A stretch of 43,709 nucleotides of DNA from Acidobacteriota bacterium (GTDB lineage Bacteria > Acidobacteriota > Terriglobia > Terriglobales > Acidobacteriaceae). Under the pieces are notes generated by a model. That model was not told the DNA's origin and did not search any database. It worked only from the letters and a program-made list of their open reading frames with translations. This document shows positions 21,734 to 32,249 of this stretch, in pieces. The DNA is taken from the NCBI GenBank assembly GCA_021851465.1, contig JAJZDL010000002.1, forward strand, positions 1-43,709. Reading direction: 5' to 3'. The translations under genes and the position numbers were made by a program. Every line of letters starts with the position of its first letter. Positions within the stretch are counted from its first letter, which is position 1.

Positions 21734-22478
21734 CCTATACGCCCTCGGGGCGCTGGATAGGGAAGAGAATCAGATGATCGAGGCACACCTGGGCCTCTGC
21801 GATGCCTGCGCACAGCAGATGGAGGCGGCGCGCCTGTGCGTTGCTCTGCTCGGCCTCGTCGCGCCTCCTGACGCTCCGTCCCCAGTGGTCAAAGAGGCGC
21901 TCATGCGCCGCGTCCGTGCGGACAAAGCGGTTGGTTTCGCAGCGTCGCCCCCGCTCCGTCGCTTCGCGTGGCCCACCCCCGCGCTTTCATTTGCCGCCGT
22001 CGTCCTTGCCGTTCTCTCCGGATACCTCTGGGTTCGCAACGAAAGCGCATCTCGACGCATCCAGACCCTCGGGGTGCAGCTCTCCAACGCCGAAACTCAC
22101 GCTCGCGAGATCGCACAGTCGTCTGCGAATACGGACAGCATCCTTGCCGCGCCCGGCACCATTCGCGTCGCGCTGGCGCAGCAGACCGGCGCACCGGTGG
22201 GCCGAGCGACAGTCCTCTACAACGACCGCATGGGCATGGTCGTTTTCGCCGGCCAGCTCATCGAAGCTCAACCGGAAAAGAGCTATCAACTTTGGCTGGT
22301 ACCTGCCTCCGGCGCGCCTGTCAGTCTCGGCGTCCTGTCATCCATGGATCCTGCCGCGGCCCTTACCGCCCACGTTGCGCCAGGGACAGAAGCCAAGGCC
22401 TTCGCCATCACCGTCGAACCCAAAGGCGGCATGCCTCAGCCCACCGGCCCCAAAGTGCTGGTCGGCGTTGTGGGCTAG
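21699..22478 (+). CDS. anti-sigma factor (RskA-like)
   Basis: DLYALGALDREENQMIEAHLGLCDACAQQ; single TM; C-terminal KSYQLWLVPASGAPVSLGVL...FAITVEPKGGMPQPTGPKVLVG. Confidence 0.9.
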   Translation: MVERHINPEDSDLYALGALDREENQMIEAHLGLCDACAQQMEAARLCVALLGLVAPPDAPSPVVKEALMRRVRADKAVGFAASPPLRRFAWPTPALSFAAVVLAVLSGYLWVRNESASRRIQTLGVQLSNAETHAREIAQSSANTDSILAAPGTIRVALAQQTGAPVGRATVLYNDRMGMVVFAGQLIEAQPEKSYQLWLVPASGAPVSLGVLSSMDPAAALTAHVAPGTEAKAFAITVEPKGGMPQPTGPKVLVGVVG

Positions 22479-22904
22479 CAGTGGCCCCTACATCGCGCTG
22501 CGGCTTCGTCCGGCCCCAGCGGGATCGCGTACGATCGCGGGTCTCTCGGGCGAATCTCTTCGACCGCCTCGGTGGATAGGTCGGGCCACTCGTCTTCAGT
22601 TGCGCGCGCACACCTACTGCGACTACCGCGGATGATCGAGCAAAGAGATGCGTGAAGGCCCAGAAAGCAGTGCGCCTGAAGACGGCCGACAGGCCTGAAA
22701 CGGCCTTCCACAGGCCTGCAAACGCTGCATAAAACTCCCAAAACGGGGCCCGCGCCAATCCACCCCACGGCACGACACGAATCGCCAATAAAACCGCGCA
22801 GCCAATTCAATCTTCGACAAGCTCGCTAAAAGCGGTTTCCGCTTGGCGAGCAAATCCACTAGACTGTATGCAGTGCATTGCAAAGAACCCATCCGACGCA
22901 TACC

Positions 22905-24320
22905 GTGAGCCAGCCCATACAAATCGCTGTTGTCGGGTCGGGATACGTTGGACTCGTCGCCGCTGTGTGCTTTGCCGAGATCGGCCACAGAGTTGTCTGT
23001 GTCGATAACGACCAGAAAAAGGTCGCCGCGCTTCAGTCCGGCGACACGCTCATCCACGAGAAGCACCTTCCCCAACTGCTCGAACGCTACCGCAACACCG
23101 GCGTTCGCTTCACCACCGACCTGGGCGAGGCCACCCGGCAGTGCGACGCCATCTTCATCGCCGTCGGCACGCCGCAGGGGGAGAACGGCGATGCCGACCT
23201 CTCCTACGTCGAGGCCGTCGCCTGCGAGATCGCCCGCTCGCTGACCAGCTACAAGGTCATCGTCGAGAAATCCACCGTCCCGGTCTACACCAACGAGTGG
23301 ATCCGCCGCTCCATCGAGCGCAACGGGGTCGCGCGTTCCCTCTTCGACGTCGCCTCCAACCCAGAGTTCCTGCGCGAGGGCACCGCCGTCTCGGACTTTC
23401 TCCACCCCGACCGCATCGTCGTCGGCGCGGACTCTGAACCTGCCGCCGCCCTGCTCGCCACCATCTATGCTCCGCTTACCAGCGGCGCCTACTACAAGCG
23501 CCCGGAGGCCATTGCAGGGGCCTGCTCCGCCGCACCGCCGCCCCTGCTGCACACCTCCGCCAAATCGGCCGAGATCGTCAAGCACGCATCCAACGCCTTC
23601 CTGGCCCTCAAAATCTCCTTCATCAACGCCGTCTCCAACCTCTGCGAGGCCACCGACGCGAACATCGAACAGGTGGCGCGCGGCATGGGACTGGACACTC
23701 GCATCGGCCCGCGCTTCCTCCGCCCCGGCATCGGATACGGGGGCTCCTGCTTCCCAAAGGATGTCGCCGCCTTCCGCTCCGTAGCGGAACAGCTCGGCGT
23801 CGACTTCAACCTCCTCACCGAGGTCGAGAAGATCAACGCCGAGCAGAAGAAGCGCTTCCTCGCCAAGGTCCGCTCCGCGCTCTGGACCCTGCGGGGCAAG
23901 CGCATCGCCGTTCTCGGCCTCGCATTCAAAGGCGAGACCGACGACATTCGCGAATCCCCGGCCATCGACCTGGTCGAGATGCTGCTCGCCGAGGGCTGCA
24001 CCATCGCCGCCTACGACCCCGCCGCCATGAAGCGCAGCATGGCCGAGATGCCTGCCAGCCAACACCTCTGCTACGCCGAAGACGCCTACGCAGCAGCCCG
24101 CGATGCCGACGCCCTGCTCGTCCTCACCGATTGGCGCGAGTTCGTCGCACTTGACCTCCAGCGCCTATACACCGCCATGCGCTATCCCATCGTCATCGAT
24201 GGCCGCAACCTCTTCGACCCCAAAACGATGCAGCAACATGGGTTCACCTACATCAGCATCGGCCGCCCCGCCGTCTATCCAGTGCGCGATCTCGAACTCG
24301 CCGCCTCCGCTGCCCAATAA
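22905..24320 (+). CDS. UDP-glucose/GDP-mannose 6-dehydrogenase
   Basis: IQIAVVGSGYVGLVAAVCFAEIGH; VEKSTVPVYTNEW; GIGYGGSCFPKDVAAF; GTG 22905 or upstream TTG 22878. Confidence 0.94.
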   Translation: MSQPIQIAVVGSGYVGLVAAVCFAEIGHRVVCVDNDQKKVAALQSGDTLIHEKHLPQLLERYRNTGVRFTTDLGEATRQCDAIFIAVGTPQGENGDADLSYVEAVACEIARSLTSYKVIVEKSTVPVYTNEWIRRSIERNGVARSLFDVASNPEFLREGTAVSDFLHPDRIVVGADSEPAAALLATIYAPLTSGAYYKRPEAIAGACSAAPPPLLHTSAKSAEIVKHASNAFLALKISFINAVSNLCEATDANIEQVARGMGLDTRIGPRFLRPGIGYGGSCFPKDVAAFRSVAEQLGVDFNLLTEVEKINAEQKKRFLAKVRSALWTLRGKRIAVLGLAFKGETDDIRESPAIDLVEMLLAEGCTIAAYDPAAMKRSMAEMPASQHLCYAEDAYAAARDADALLVLTDWREFVALDLQRLYTAMRYPIVIDGRNLFDPKTMQQHGFTYISIGRPAVYPVRDLELAASAAQ

Positions 24321-24360
24321 CTCCCCCATCGACCCCCACAATCCGTCTCGCAATATAGGT

Positions 24361-24505
24361 CCTCTCAGAACCTGTCCAGAAACAGTTCTTCTCAGCGAAA
24401 ATTTACGAATTGTCATTCTGAGCGCAGCGAAGAATCCCCGTATTTCGTCGTTGCTTCTTTCCTCGGTGAGCGCTAATCCTGTAGTTTTTGGACAGCCTCT
24501 CAGAA
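24361..24505 (+). repeat. ~145-bp interspersed element, copy 2
   Basis: CTGTCCAGAAACAG...GTAGTTTTTGGACAG flanked on both sides by CCTCTCAGAAC. Confidence 0.78.
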
Positions 24506-24679
24506 CGGGCCACCCAGTGTCTTGTCTCAATCTTCGTCGAATTCGGCAAGATACCGCTCGAATGGGTCGCTCCTCTGTGAATAATCCTCTTCGCGTGTGG
24601 GAAAGGCCCTTGAATGCCCAATTTCAGGGGCTGTGACGAGTGTTGCGGTGTGTAGTGCGAGAGCTGAGAATAACCCATT

Positions 24680-26062
24680 ATGGCTTCTTTAGCGCAACTC
24701 AGTTCCACGGACGGGCTGCCCAGTTCGATCCACACCGAGGTCGCCATCCTGGGCGCGATGCTGCTGGACAGCGTCGCCATCAGCGACGCCACCGGAAAGC
24801 TGAAGGCCGAGGACTTCTCCCTCGACTCCCACCAGCGCGTCTACCGCGCCATGGTGGACCTGATGGCGAAGGGCCACGGCATCGACTACCTGACGGTGCA
24901 GGAGGAGCTGGCGCGGCGGCGCGAGCTGGATTCCGTCGGCGGCCCCGCATATCTCGCCTTCCTGAGCGAAGGGATTCCGCGCAACTTCAACATCGAAAGC
25001 TACGTCCAGATCGTCAAGGACAAGAGCCTGCTGCGCCAGTTGATGGGCATCTTCCACGATGGCGCGGTTCGCGCCGCGGACCAGAGCGAGGACGCCATCA
25101 CAGTCTTGGGCGACGTGGAGGCGCAGTTGGCCGAGGTTGCCGACTCCGCCATTCAGCGGGGCCTCGCCGGCATCGGCGAGATCGTCGCGGGCAGCTTCGT
25201 CTCCATCGACAAGCTCTACGAGCAGGGGCGCGAGGTGACGGGCCTGGCCACGCGCTACACCGAGTTCGACAAGATGACCAGCGGGCTGCAGGACTCGGAG
25301 TTGATCATCATCGCGGCGCGGCCCAGCATGGGAAAGACGGCGTGGGCCATCAACATCGCCCAGAACGCCGCCGTGCACGACGGCAAGGTGGTTGCCGTCT
25401 TCTCGTTGGAGATGAGCAAGGAGAGCCTGCTGCGCCGCATGTTGGCCAGCGAGGCGCTGGTCGGCTCGCGCAAGCTGCAGACCGGCTCCATGCTGCGCGA
25501 GGACCGCGGCAAGCTGATGAAGGCCCTGGAGAAACTGATGGATTCCAGGCTCTTCATCGACGACACGCCGGGGATCGCGCTGGCCGAGATGCGCGCCAAG
25601 GCGCGACGGCTGAAGCAGCAGCAGGGTCAGTTGGACCTGATTGTGGTCGATTACCTCCAGTTGATGACCGGAACCAACACCTCCGGCAGGAAGGGCTTCG
25701 AGAACCGCACGCAGGAGGTCAGCTCGATCTCGCGCGGGCTGAAGGCGCTGGCCAAGGAGATGCGCATTCCGGTGGTCGCGCTCAGCCAGCTCTCGCGCGG
25801 CAGCGAGCAGCGGGCGGGAGACAAGAAGCCCCTGCTCAGCGACCTGCGCGAGTCCGGTTCGATCGAGCAGGACGCCGACGTGGTTGCCTTCATCCACCGC
25901 GAGGAGTACTACGACCGCGACAACGAGGACGTGAAGGGACAGGCGGAGATCATCATCGCCAAGCAGAGAAACGGGCCGACGGGAAGCATCAAACTGGCCT
26001 TCCTCAACGACTTCACGCGCTTCGAGAACCTGGCGCAGGAAAGCGATGTGGGTGGATACTAA
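24680..26062 (+). CDS. dnaB: replicative DNA helicase DnaB
   Basis: IIIAARPSMGKTAWAINIAQNAAV Walker A; LIVVDYLQLM; VSSISRGLKALAKEMRIPVVALSQLSRGSEQR. Confidence 0.96.
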   Translation: MASLAQLSSTDGLPSSIHTEVAILGAMLLDSVAISDATGKLKAEDFSLDSHQRVYRAMVDLMAKGHGIDYLTVQEELARRRELDSVGGPAYLAFLSEGIPRNFNIESYVQIVKDKSLLRQLMGIFHDGAVRAADQSEDAITVLGDVEAQLAEVADSAIQRGLAGIGEIVAGSFVSIDKLYEQGREVTGLATRYTEFDKMTSGLQDSELIIIAARPSMGKTAWAINIAQNAAVHDGKVVAVFSLEMSKESLLRRMLASEALVGSRKLQTGSMLREDRGKLMKALEKLMDSRLFIDDTPGIALAEMRAKARRLKQQQGQLDLIVVDYLQLMTGTNTSGRKGFENRTQEVSSISRGLKALAKEMRIPVVALSQLSRGSEQRAGDKKPLLSDLRESGSIEQDADVVAFIHREEYYDRDNEDVKGQAEIIIAKQRNGPTGSIKLAFLNDFTRFENLAQESDVGGY

Positions 26063-26091
26063 GGTGGCAGAGGCTTGGGACGGCGGCGACG

Positions 26092-27288
26092 GTGACCAGT
26101 TGGATTGAGGTGTCGGAGCAACGACTGGCGGGGAACCTGCGCGCGCTGATGGAGTCGGTGGGCGCGGAGACCGAGGTGCTGGCGGTGGTCAAGGCCAATG
26201 CCTACGGGCATGGGATTGAGCTCTGCTCGGTGGCCTTGGCGCGGGCCGGTGTGCCCTGGCTGGGCGTGGCCGACGCCAGCGAGGGCGCGCGGGTGCGCCG
26301 GGCGCTCGACGCGGCGGGCCTTGCGCGCATCGACCAGCCCGCCATCCTTGCGATGTGCGGCTTTCTGCCGGAGGACGTCGAGGCCATCGCAGAGCACGCG
26401 CTGACGCCCGTGGTGTGGACCGCGGAGCAGGTGGGCTGGCTGCAAGGCTCGGGCTCCGCCGTGCATGTCGAGGTGGACACGGGCATGGCGCGGCAGGGTG
26501 TCCATCCCGGCGCGGAGCTGGTGGACCTGCTGTCCGAGATTCAGGCCGCAAACCTGCTGCTGGATGGCGTGTTGACCCACTTCTGCGCGGCGGAGGTTGC
26601 GCACTCGAAGCTGACGCAGGCGCAGCAGTGGCGCTTCGAGGCCACGGTGGCGCAGGTGCGGGACAAGGGGCTGGCGCCGCGTTGGATCCATGCGGGCAGC
26701 AGCTCGTCGGTGGACAATCCGCCGCAGGATGCGCCCTGGCTGGCCAAGCTGGCGAAGACCGTTGGCGCGCGCCCGATGGTGCGCTGCGGGATCGCGCTGT
26801 ATGGATACTGCCTGCCCATCGAGCAGGGCCGGAATCGCGCATCGCAAACCTTAGATCGCGGTGGCGCGCAGACGGCGTTGCGCTCCACTCTTCGTCCCGT
26901 AATGGCCTGGAAGACGCGCATTCTCTCCCTGCGCGAACTCTCAACGGGCGAGACGGTGGGCTACAACGCAACCTTCGCCGCGCCGCGCCCGATGCGTCTC
27001 GCCATGCTTCCGGTGGGCTATGCCGACGGGCTGCGACGCGAGATGTCTTCCACCAACGCGCGCCCCGGCGGATGGGTTATGCTGCGCGGGCGCGACGCAG
27101 TGGACCGGCGCGCGCCGATCGTTGGGCGCGTCTCAATGAACCTGACAATGGTCGATGTCACCGGCATAGACGGCCTCCACGTCGGCGACGAGGTCGTCCT
27201 GCTCGGCGACGGAATCACCGCCGACGACCACGCGCGCCTCGCCGAAACCATCTCGTATGAGGTTCTCTGCGCCGTCCGCGCTGGGTGA
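26092..27288 (+). CDS. alr: alanine racemase
   Basis: EVLAVVKANAYGHGIELC PLP-lysine motif; LPVGYADGLRREMS; VGRVSMNLTMVDVT; GTG start at 26092 likely. Confidence 0.92.
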   Translation: MTSWIEVSEQRLAGNLRALMESVGAETEVLAVVKANAYGHGIELCSVALARAGVPWLGVADASEGARVRRALDAAGLARIDQPAILAMCGFLPEDVEAIAEHALTPVVWTAEQVGWLQGSGSAVHVEVDTGMARQGVHPGAELVDLLSEIQAANLLLDGVLTHFCAAEVAHSKLTQAQQWRFEATVAQVRDKGLAPRWIHAGSSSSVDNPPQDAPWLAKLAKTVGARPMVRCGIALYGYCLPIEQGRNRASQTLDRGGAQTALRSTLRPVMAWKTRILSLRELSTGETVGYNATFAAPRPMRLAMLPVGYADGLRREMSSTNARPGGWVMLRGRDAVDRRAPIVGRVSMNLTMVDVTGIDGLHVGDEVVLLGDGITADDHARLAETISYEVLCAVRAG

Positions 27289-27353
27289 GGCGTCATTTGC
27301 GCCAAGGTGGGGCTGGCCGTTAACATCGGGTCTGGAATGAGTGAGGTCATTAA

Positions 27354-27563
27354 ATGAGTGAAGCGAACAATGCGGCTCGCCGCACCGAAGACATTGCGCT
27401 GGATCTGCTGAAGTTTGTGGCGGCACAGGCGCATGTGGGGACGAAGGCTGCCGGTGGGACCGGCTTCGGTGTGACAGCGGCGCCCAAGCCGGAAGACCAG
27501 GTGACCGAGCTGCTGGATCTGTACTCGCGCTGCCGCCAGTCGGTTGAGGCGCCGGTGAAGTAG
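27354..27563 (+). CDS. small hypothetical protein
   Basis: 69 aa, TAGTG overlap with the following oxidoreductase start. Confidence 0.6.
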   Translation: MSEANNAARRTEDIALDLLKFVAAQAHVGTKAAGGTGFGVTAAPKPEDQVTELLDLYSRCRQSVEAPVK

Positions 27564-28642
27564 TGGGTTCTGCGCATCGAGAACGAGATGCCCGGCCGCT
27601 GCGAGTGGCGGTGGTCGGCGCCGGGGCCTTCGGGCGCAACCATCTGCGCGTCTACCGCGAGTTGGAGATGGCCGGCGCGCCCGTGCAGCTCGCGGCGGTG
27701 GTGGATCGAGATGCGGCTGCGCTCTCTGCCGCTACAGAGCGGTACGGCATCCCCGGATTCGCCTCGATCGAGGAGTGTCTTGCGGCGAGCAAGCTGGATG
27801 CGGCCTCGCTCTGCGTGCCGACGATGCATCATGCGGCCTGCGCGCGGACCCTGTTGGCCGCGGGCGTCGATCTGCTGATCGAGAAGCCCATCGCCGCCAG
27901 CCTCGCCGAGGCCGACGAGATCGCCCGTCTGGCCCGCGATCTCGGCCGCACTGTGCAGGTCGGCCACCTGGAGCGATTCAACCCCGCAGTGCGCGCGGTG
28001 CGCGGCCTGCTGCACCGGCCCATGTTCTTCGAGGTGCATCGGCTCAGCGTCTTTACCCCGCGCTCGCTGGATGTCGATGTAGTGCTGGACGTGATGATTC
28101 ACGACCTGGATCTGGTGACGAGCTTTGTCGATTCCCCAGTGCGCGAGGTGCGCGCGGTGGGGCTGCCAGTGCTCTCCGGCAAGGTGGACATCGCCAATGT
28201 GCGCCTGGAGTTCGAGAACGGCTGCGTGGCCAACTTCACCGCCAGCCGCGTCAGCACGGAGCGCGTCCGCAAGATGCGCTTCTTCCAGCCGCGCCAGTAC
28301 CTCTCGCTGGACTTCGCCCGGCAGGACCTGCTGATAATCGATGCGCCCGATGGAGCGGCATTGGCGGGGCTGGACGCGGCGCAACTGGCGGCGATGGCGA
28401 GTGCCGCAGCCTCTCTCTCCAACGCTGCAAATCCGGGCGGCGCGCCTGCGCCGGGGCTCTCGCTGCGCAAGGCCGCCGTGGAACCGGGCGAGCCGCTGCG
28501 GCTGGAGATCGAGTCCTTCGTCGAGGCGCTGCGGACTCACGCCAGGCCCGAGGTAACGGCGGAGGAGGGCCGCGCCGCGTTGGCCCTGGCGCTCCAGGTC
28601 ATCGCGGCGATTGCGGCGCACGCGCGACGCACGGGGCTCTAG
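27563..28642 (+). CDS. Gfo/Idh/MocA-family oxidoreductase
   Basis: LRVAVVGAGAFGRNHLRVYREL Rossmann motif; LLIEKPIAASLAEADEIARLA. Confidence 0.9.
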   Translation: MGSAHRERDARPLRVAVVGAGAFGRNHLRVYRELEMAGAPVQLAAVVDRDAAALSAATERYGIPGFASIEECLAASKLDAASLCVPTMHHAACARTLLAAGVDLLIEKPIAASLAEADEIARLARDLGRTVQVGHLERFNPAVRAVRGLLHRPMFFEVHRLSVFTPRSLDVDVVLDVMIHDLDLVTSFVDSPVREVRAVGLPVLSGKVDIANVRLEFENGCVANFTASRVSTERVRKMRFFQPRQYLSLDFARQDLLIIDAPDGAALAGLDAAQLAAMASAAASLSNAANPGGAPAPGLSLRKAAVEPGEPLRLEIESFVEALRTHARPEVTAEEGRAALALALQVIAAIAAHARRTGL

Positions 28643-29549
28643 CCGCGCTGGCCGGGTCGTCCATGTTCTGCACAACGTAGTTGGCCGGGATCGGGCCGAG
28701 CTCGAACTGGTCGGTCAACAGCTTCTGGTTGAACGTGGCCTTCTCGATCGTGATGGTCAGGCCCAGCTCATCCAGCGGCCGCTGGATCACGATCTTTGTT
28801 GGAAAGTCGATCTCGCCGAACTTCTTGTAGTTCGAGTAGAAGGCCTGCGTCGCCACCTTGCCCTCGACGTTGTAGATGTCCTGCCGCCAGGGCAGCAGAT
28901 TGGTACGGTCGATGTGGATGACATGCAGCGTGCTCGCCACCTGCCCCTGGGGCTGGGAGAGAAACTCAATGTCGTAGTCCGGATCCTGTATAAGGTCCTT
29001 CCGCTTCTGGGGGTTCTCGATGACACGGCTGTCCTGCGTCATGGAGACAATCTGGTTCGGTTGCAGCCCATGAATGAGCAGTGAATCCAGGATGACCGCC
29101 GGGCGCAGGCTGTACAGGCCCTTCTGCGAGCTGTCGGTCACCACATCCGAGCCGACGATGGCGCAGTCCTTGTGCGGAATGAGCATCTTGAATGTCTTGC
29201 CGTCGGAGACCATGTCCAGCACCTGCCCGACGCCCAGTGGCAGTTCGAGGATCACGCGGATCTGCTCCGGCTTGCCGATGATGATGTAGCCGTTCAGGCT
29301 GATCGATTCCTTGACCTCGCCCTGAAGGCTCCCACCCGTGCTGGTCGAGATCTGCACGGTGGCCGTCATGCTCTGCACCTGAGAGTAGCGAGCGTCCACC
29401 TGCGTCAGCAACTGGTCCAGCGTCGCGTTCAGGACAACGTCGGGGGGGCGCAACTTCAGGACGCTGTGCGTATGCACCAGACATCCGGTCAGGGCCGGTG
29501 TCAGCGCAAGCATCCCTGTGGCGACGGCTTGTCGGATCGTCAGTGGCAC
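28599..29549 (-). CDS. LolA-like outer-membrane lipoprotein (DUF4292-like)
   Basis: LTPALTGCLVHTH lipobox; repeated beta-strand pattern; 44-bp convergent overlap with the preceding gene. Confidence 0.6.
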   Translation of the reverse strand: MPLTIRQAVATGMLALTPALTGCLVHTHSVLKLRPPDVVLNATLDQLLTQVDARYSQVQSMTATVQISTSTGGSLQGEVKESISLNGYIIIGKPEQIRVILELPLGVGQVLDMVSDGKTFKMLIPHKDCAIVGSDVVTDSSQKGLYSLRPAVILDSLLIHGLQPNQIVSMTQDSRVIENPQKRKDLIQDPDYDIEFLSQPQGQVASTLHVIHIDRTNLLPWRQDIYNVEGKVATQAFYSNYKKFGEIDFPTKIVIQRPLDELGLTITIEKATFNQKLLTDQFELGPIPANYVVQNMDDPASAARAPCVARAPQSPR

Positions 29550-29652
29550 AAACCTTTAGTATAACGGGCGACGCGCGCAAGCGGGCGAACTGCGTCACAA
29601 TATCATGCAAAATGAACAAGATGCGGATGAATGGTGATGCCCCGCGCACCGC

Positions 29653-30813
<1,161 letters not shown>

Positions 30814-31008
30814 GTCCGCTGGTTGCTGCGATGACGGCGGCGCGTCCGCCGTACACTCTCTCCCGCCGACTAAAATCACTATACTGAACTTGACGGTCCC
30901 TACGATGCGCAACGCCGAACGCACTCCCAATCCGGGGCTGCCGATCTGGGCCTCGTGATTTGGGCCTGATCCAGGCGCGAAGCGGCGTACCGCTTATGGA
31001 GGTCTCCC

Positions 31009-32175
31009 ATCGCTTCTCTGCTTCCATCGCCGCTCTACGCAAGCCCCGCCGCAACGCTCCTCGGTTCGCTCGACGCGGAGGCGGACGCAGCCGCGCAGAA
31101 CGGCGCCCCGCGCCTGCGCGACTCCTTCGACCGGGCCATCACCGACCTGCGCATCTCCGTCACCGACCGCTGCAACTACAAGTGCATATACTGCCGCGCG
31201 GGCGACGAAGGCGCGCAGTACACCGAGCTCCCCATCGCCGACTATCTGCGCATGGTGCGCGTCCTCGTCTCGCTGGGCATCGAAAAGGTCCGGCTCACCG
31301 GCGGCGAGCCCCTGCTGCGCGCTGGACTGGTCGAGATGGTCGCCGAACTGGCCCAACTCCGCACCGCTTACAGCGCCGACGGAAGGCCCCTTGAAGCCGG
31401 CGAAGCAGGCCGTCCGCTCGACATCGCCCTCACCACCAATGGACATCTGCTGGGGCCGCTCGCCGCGCCGCTCGCGGCCGCCGGCCTCAACCGCGTCACC
31501 GTCAGCATGGACGCGGTCGATCCAGAGATCTTCGCCCGCATCACCCGTGTGCCGCGCAGCTACGAGCGCGTCCTGGCAGGCGTCCGCGCCGCGCAGGCCG
31601 CCGGCCTCGGCCCGGTCAAGGTCAACTGCGTCCTGCTGCGCGGCTTCAACGACGCGCAGATCGAGCCCTTCGCCGAGTTCTCCCGCCGCGAAGCCGTCGT
31701 CGTCCGCTTCATCGAGTACATGCCACTGGAAGAGCCTTCAACCGCGCCGGACGCGCGCACCTGGCGGCCCGAGACCGTGGTGCCGATGGACGAGATCGTC
31801 GCCCGCCTCAACGCATGGCGCCCCTCCTGCGGCGTTCCTCCCGGCCTGGTCTCGCTGCCGCCGCGCGCCGCCAGCGAGACCGCAAAACGCTTCACCTTCC
31901 GCGACGGCGTCGGTGAGATCGGCATCGTCGCGCCCGTCTCGCGGCCCTTCTGCGGCCATTGCAGCCGCGTCCGCATCACCTCGGACGGCGGCCTCCGCAC
32001 CTGCCTCTTCTCGCAATCCGACCACGACCTCTACGGCGAGATGCGGCGCGGCGCAACCGATCGGGCCCTTGCTGCGTATATAAGACGTGTAATCCTGCGC
32101 AAGGAGGCGCGCCATCACATCGGAGAGCCGGGCTTCGAAAAGCCCTCCAGAAACATGGTGCATATCGGCGGCTGA
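31009..32175 (+). CDS. moaA: GTP 3',8-cyclase MoaA (possible AUC start)
   Basis: DRAITDLRISVTDRCNYKCIYCRAG; VRLTGGEPLLR; FCGHCSRVRITSDGGLRTCLF; C-terminal HIGG. No ATG/GTG/TTG upstream of the CxxxCxxC motif in this frame. Confidence 0.87.
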   Translation: MASLLPSPLYASPAATLLGSLDAEADAAAQNGAPRLRDSFDRAITDLRISVTDRCNYKCIYCRAGDEGAQYTELPIADYLRMVRVLVSLGIEKVRLTGGEPLLRAGLVEMVAELAQLRTAYSADGRPLEAGEAGRPLDIALTTNGHLLGPLAAPLAAAGLNRVTVSMDAVDPEIFARITRVPRSYERVLAGVRAAQAAGLGPVKVNCVLLRGFNDAQIEPFAEFSRREAVVVRFIEYMPLEEPSTAPDARTWRPETVVPMDEIVARLNAWRPSCGVPPGLVSLPPRAASETAKRFTFRDGVGEIGIVAPVSRPFCGHCSRVRITSDGGLRTCLFSQSDHDLYGEMRRGATDRALAAYIRRVILRKEARHHIGEPGFEKPSRNMVHIGG

Positions 32176-32249
32176 TCCACCGCCGATGGGCGGCCCTCCA
32201 TCTCCTTCGCAAAGCGAATATCTGCAATCTTCCCTGTTCGAGGTCTGTC

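Noticed and set aside
24640-26091. N-terminal ~480 aa of the 882-aa ORF that ends in alanine racemase
   Set aside because: It is the out-of-frame reading of dnaB that happens to stay open; Alr most likely begins at GTG 26092, so this is not a DnaB-overlapping fusion.
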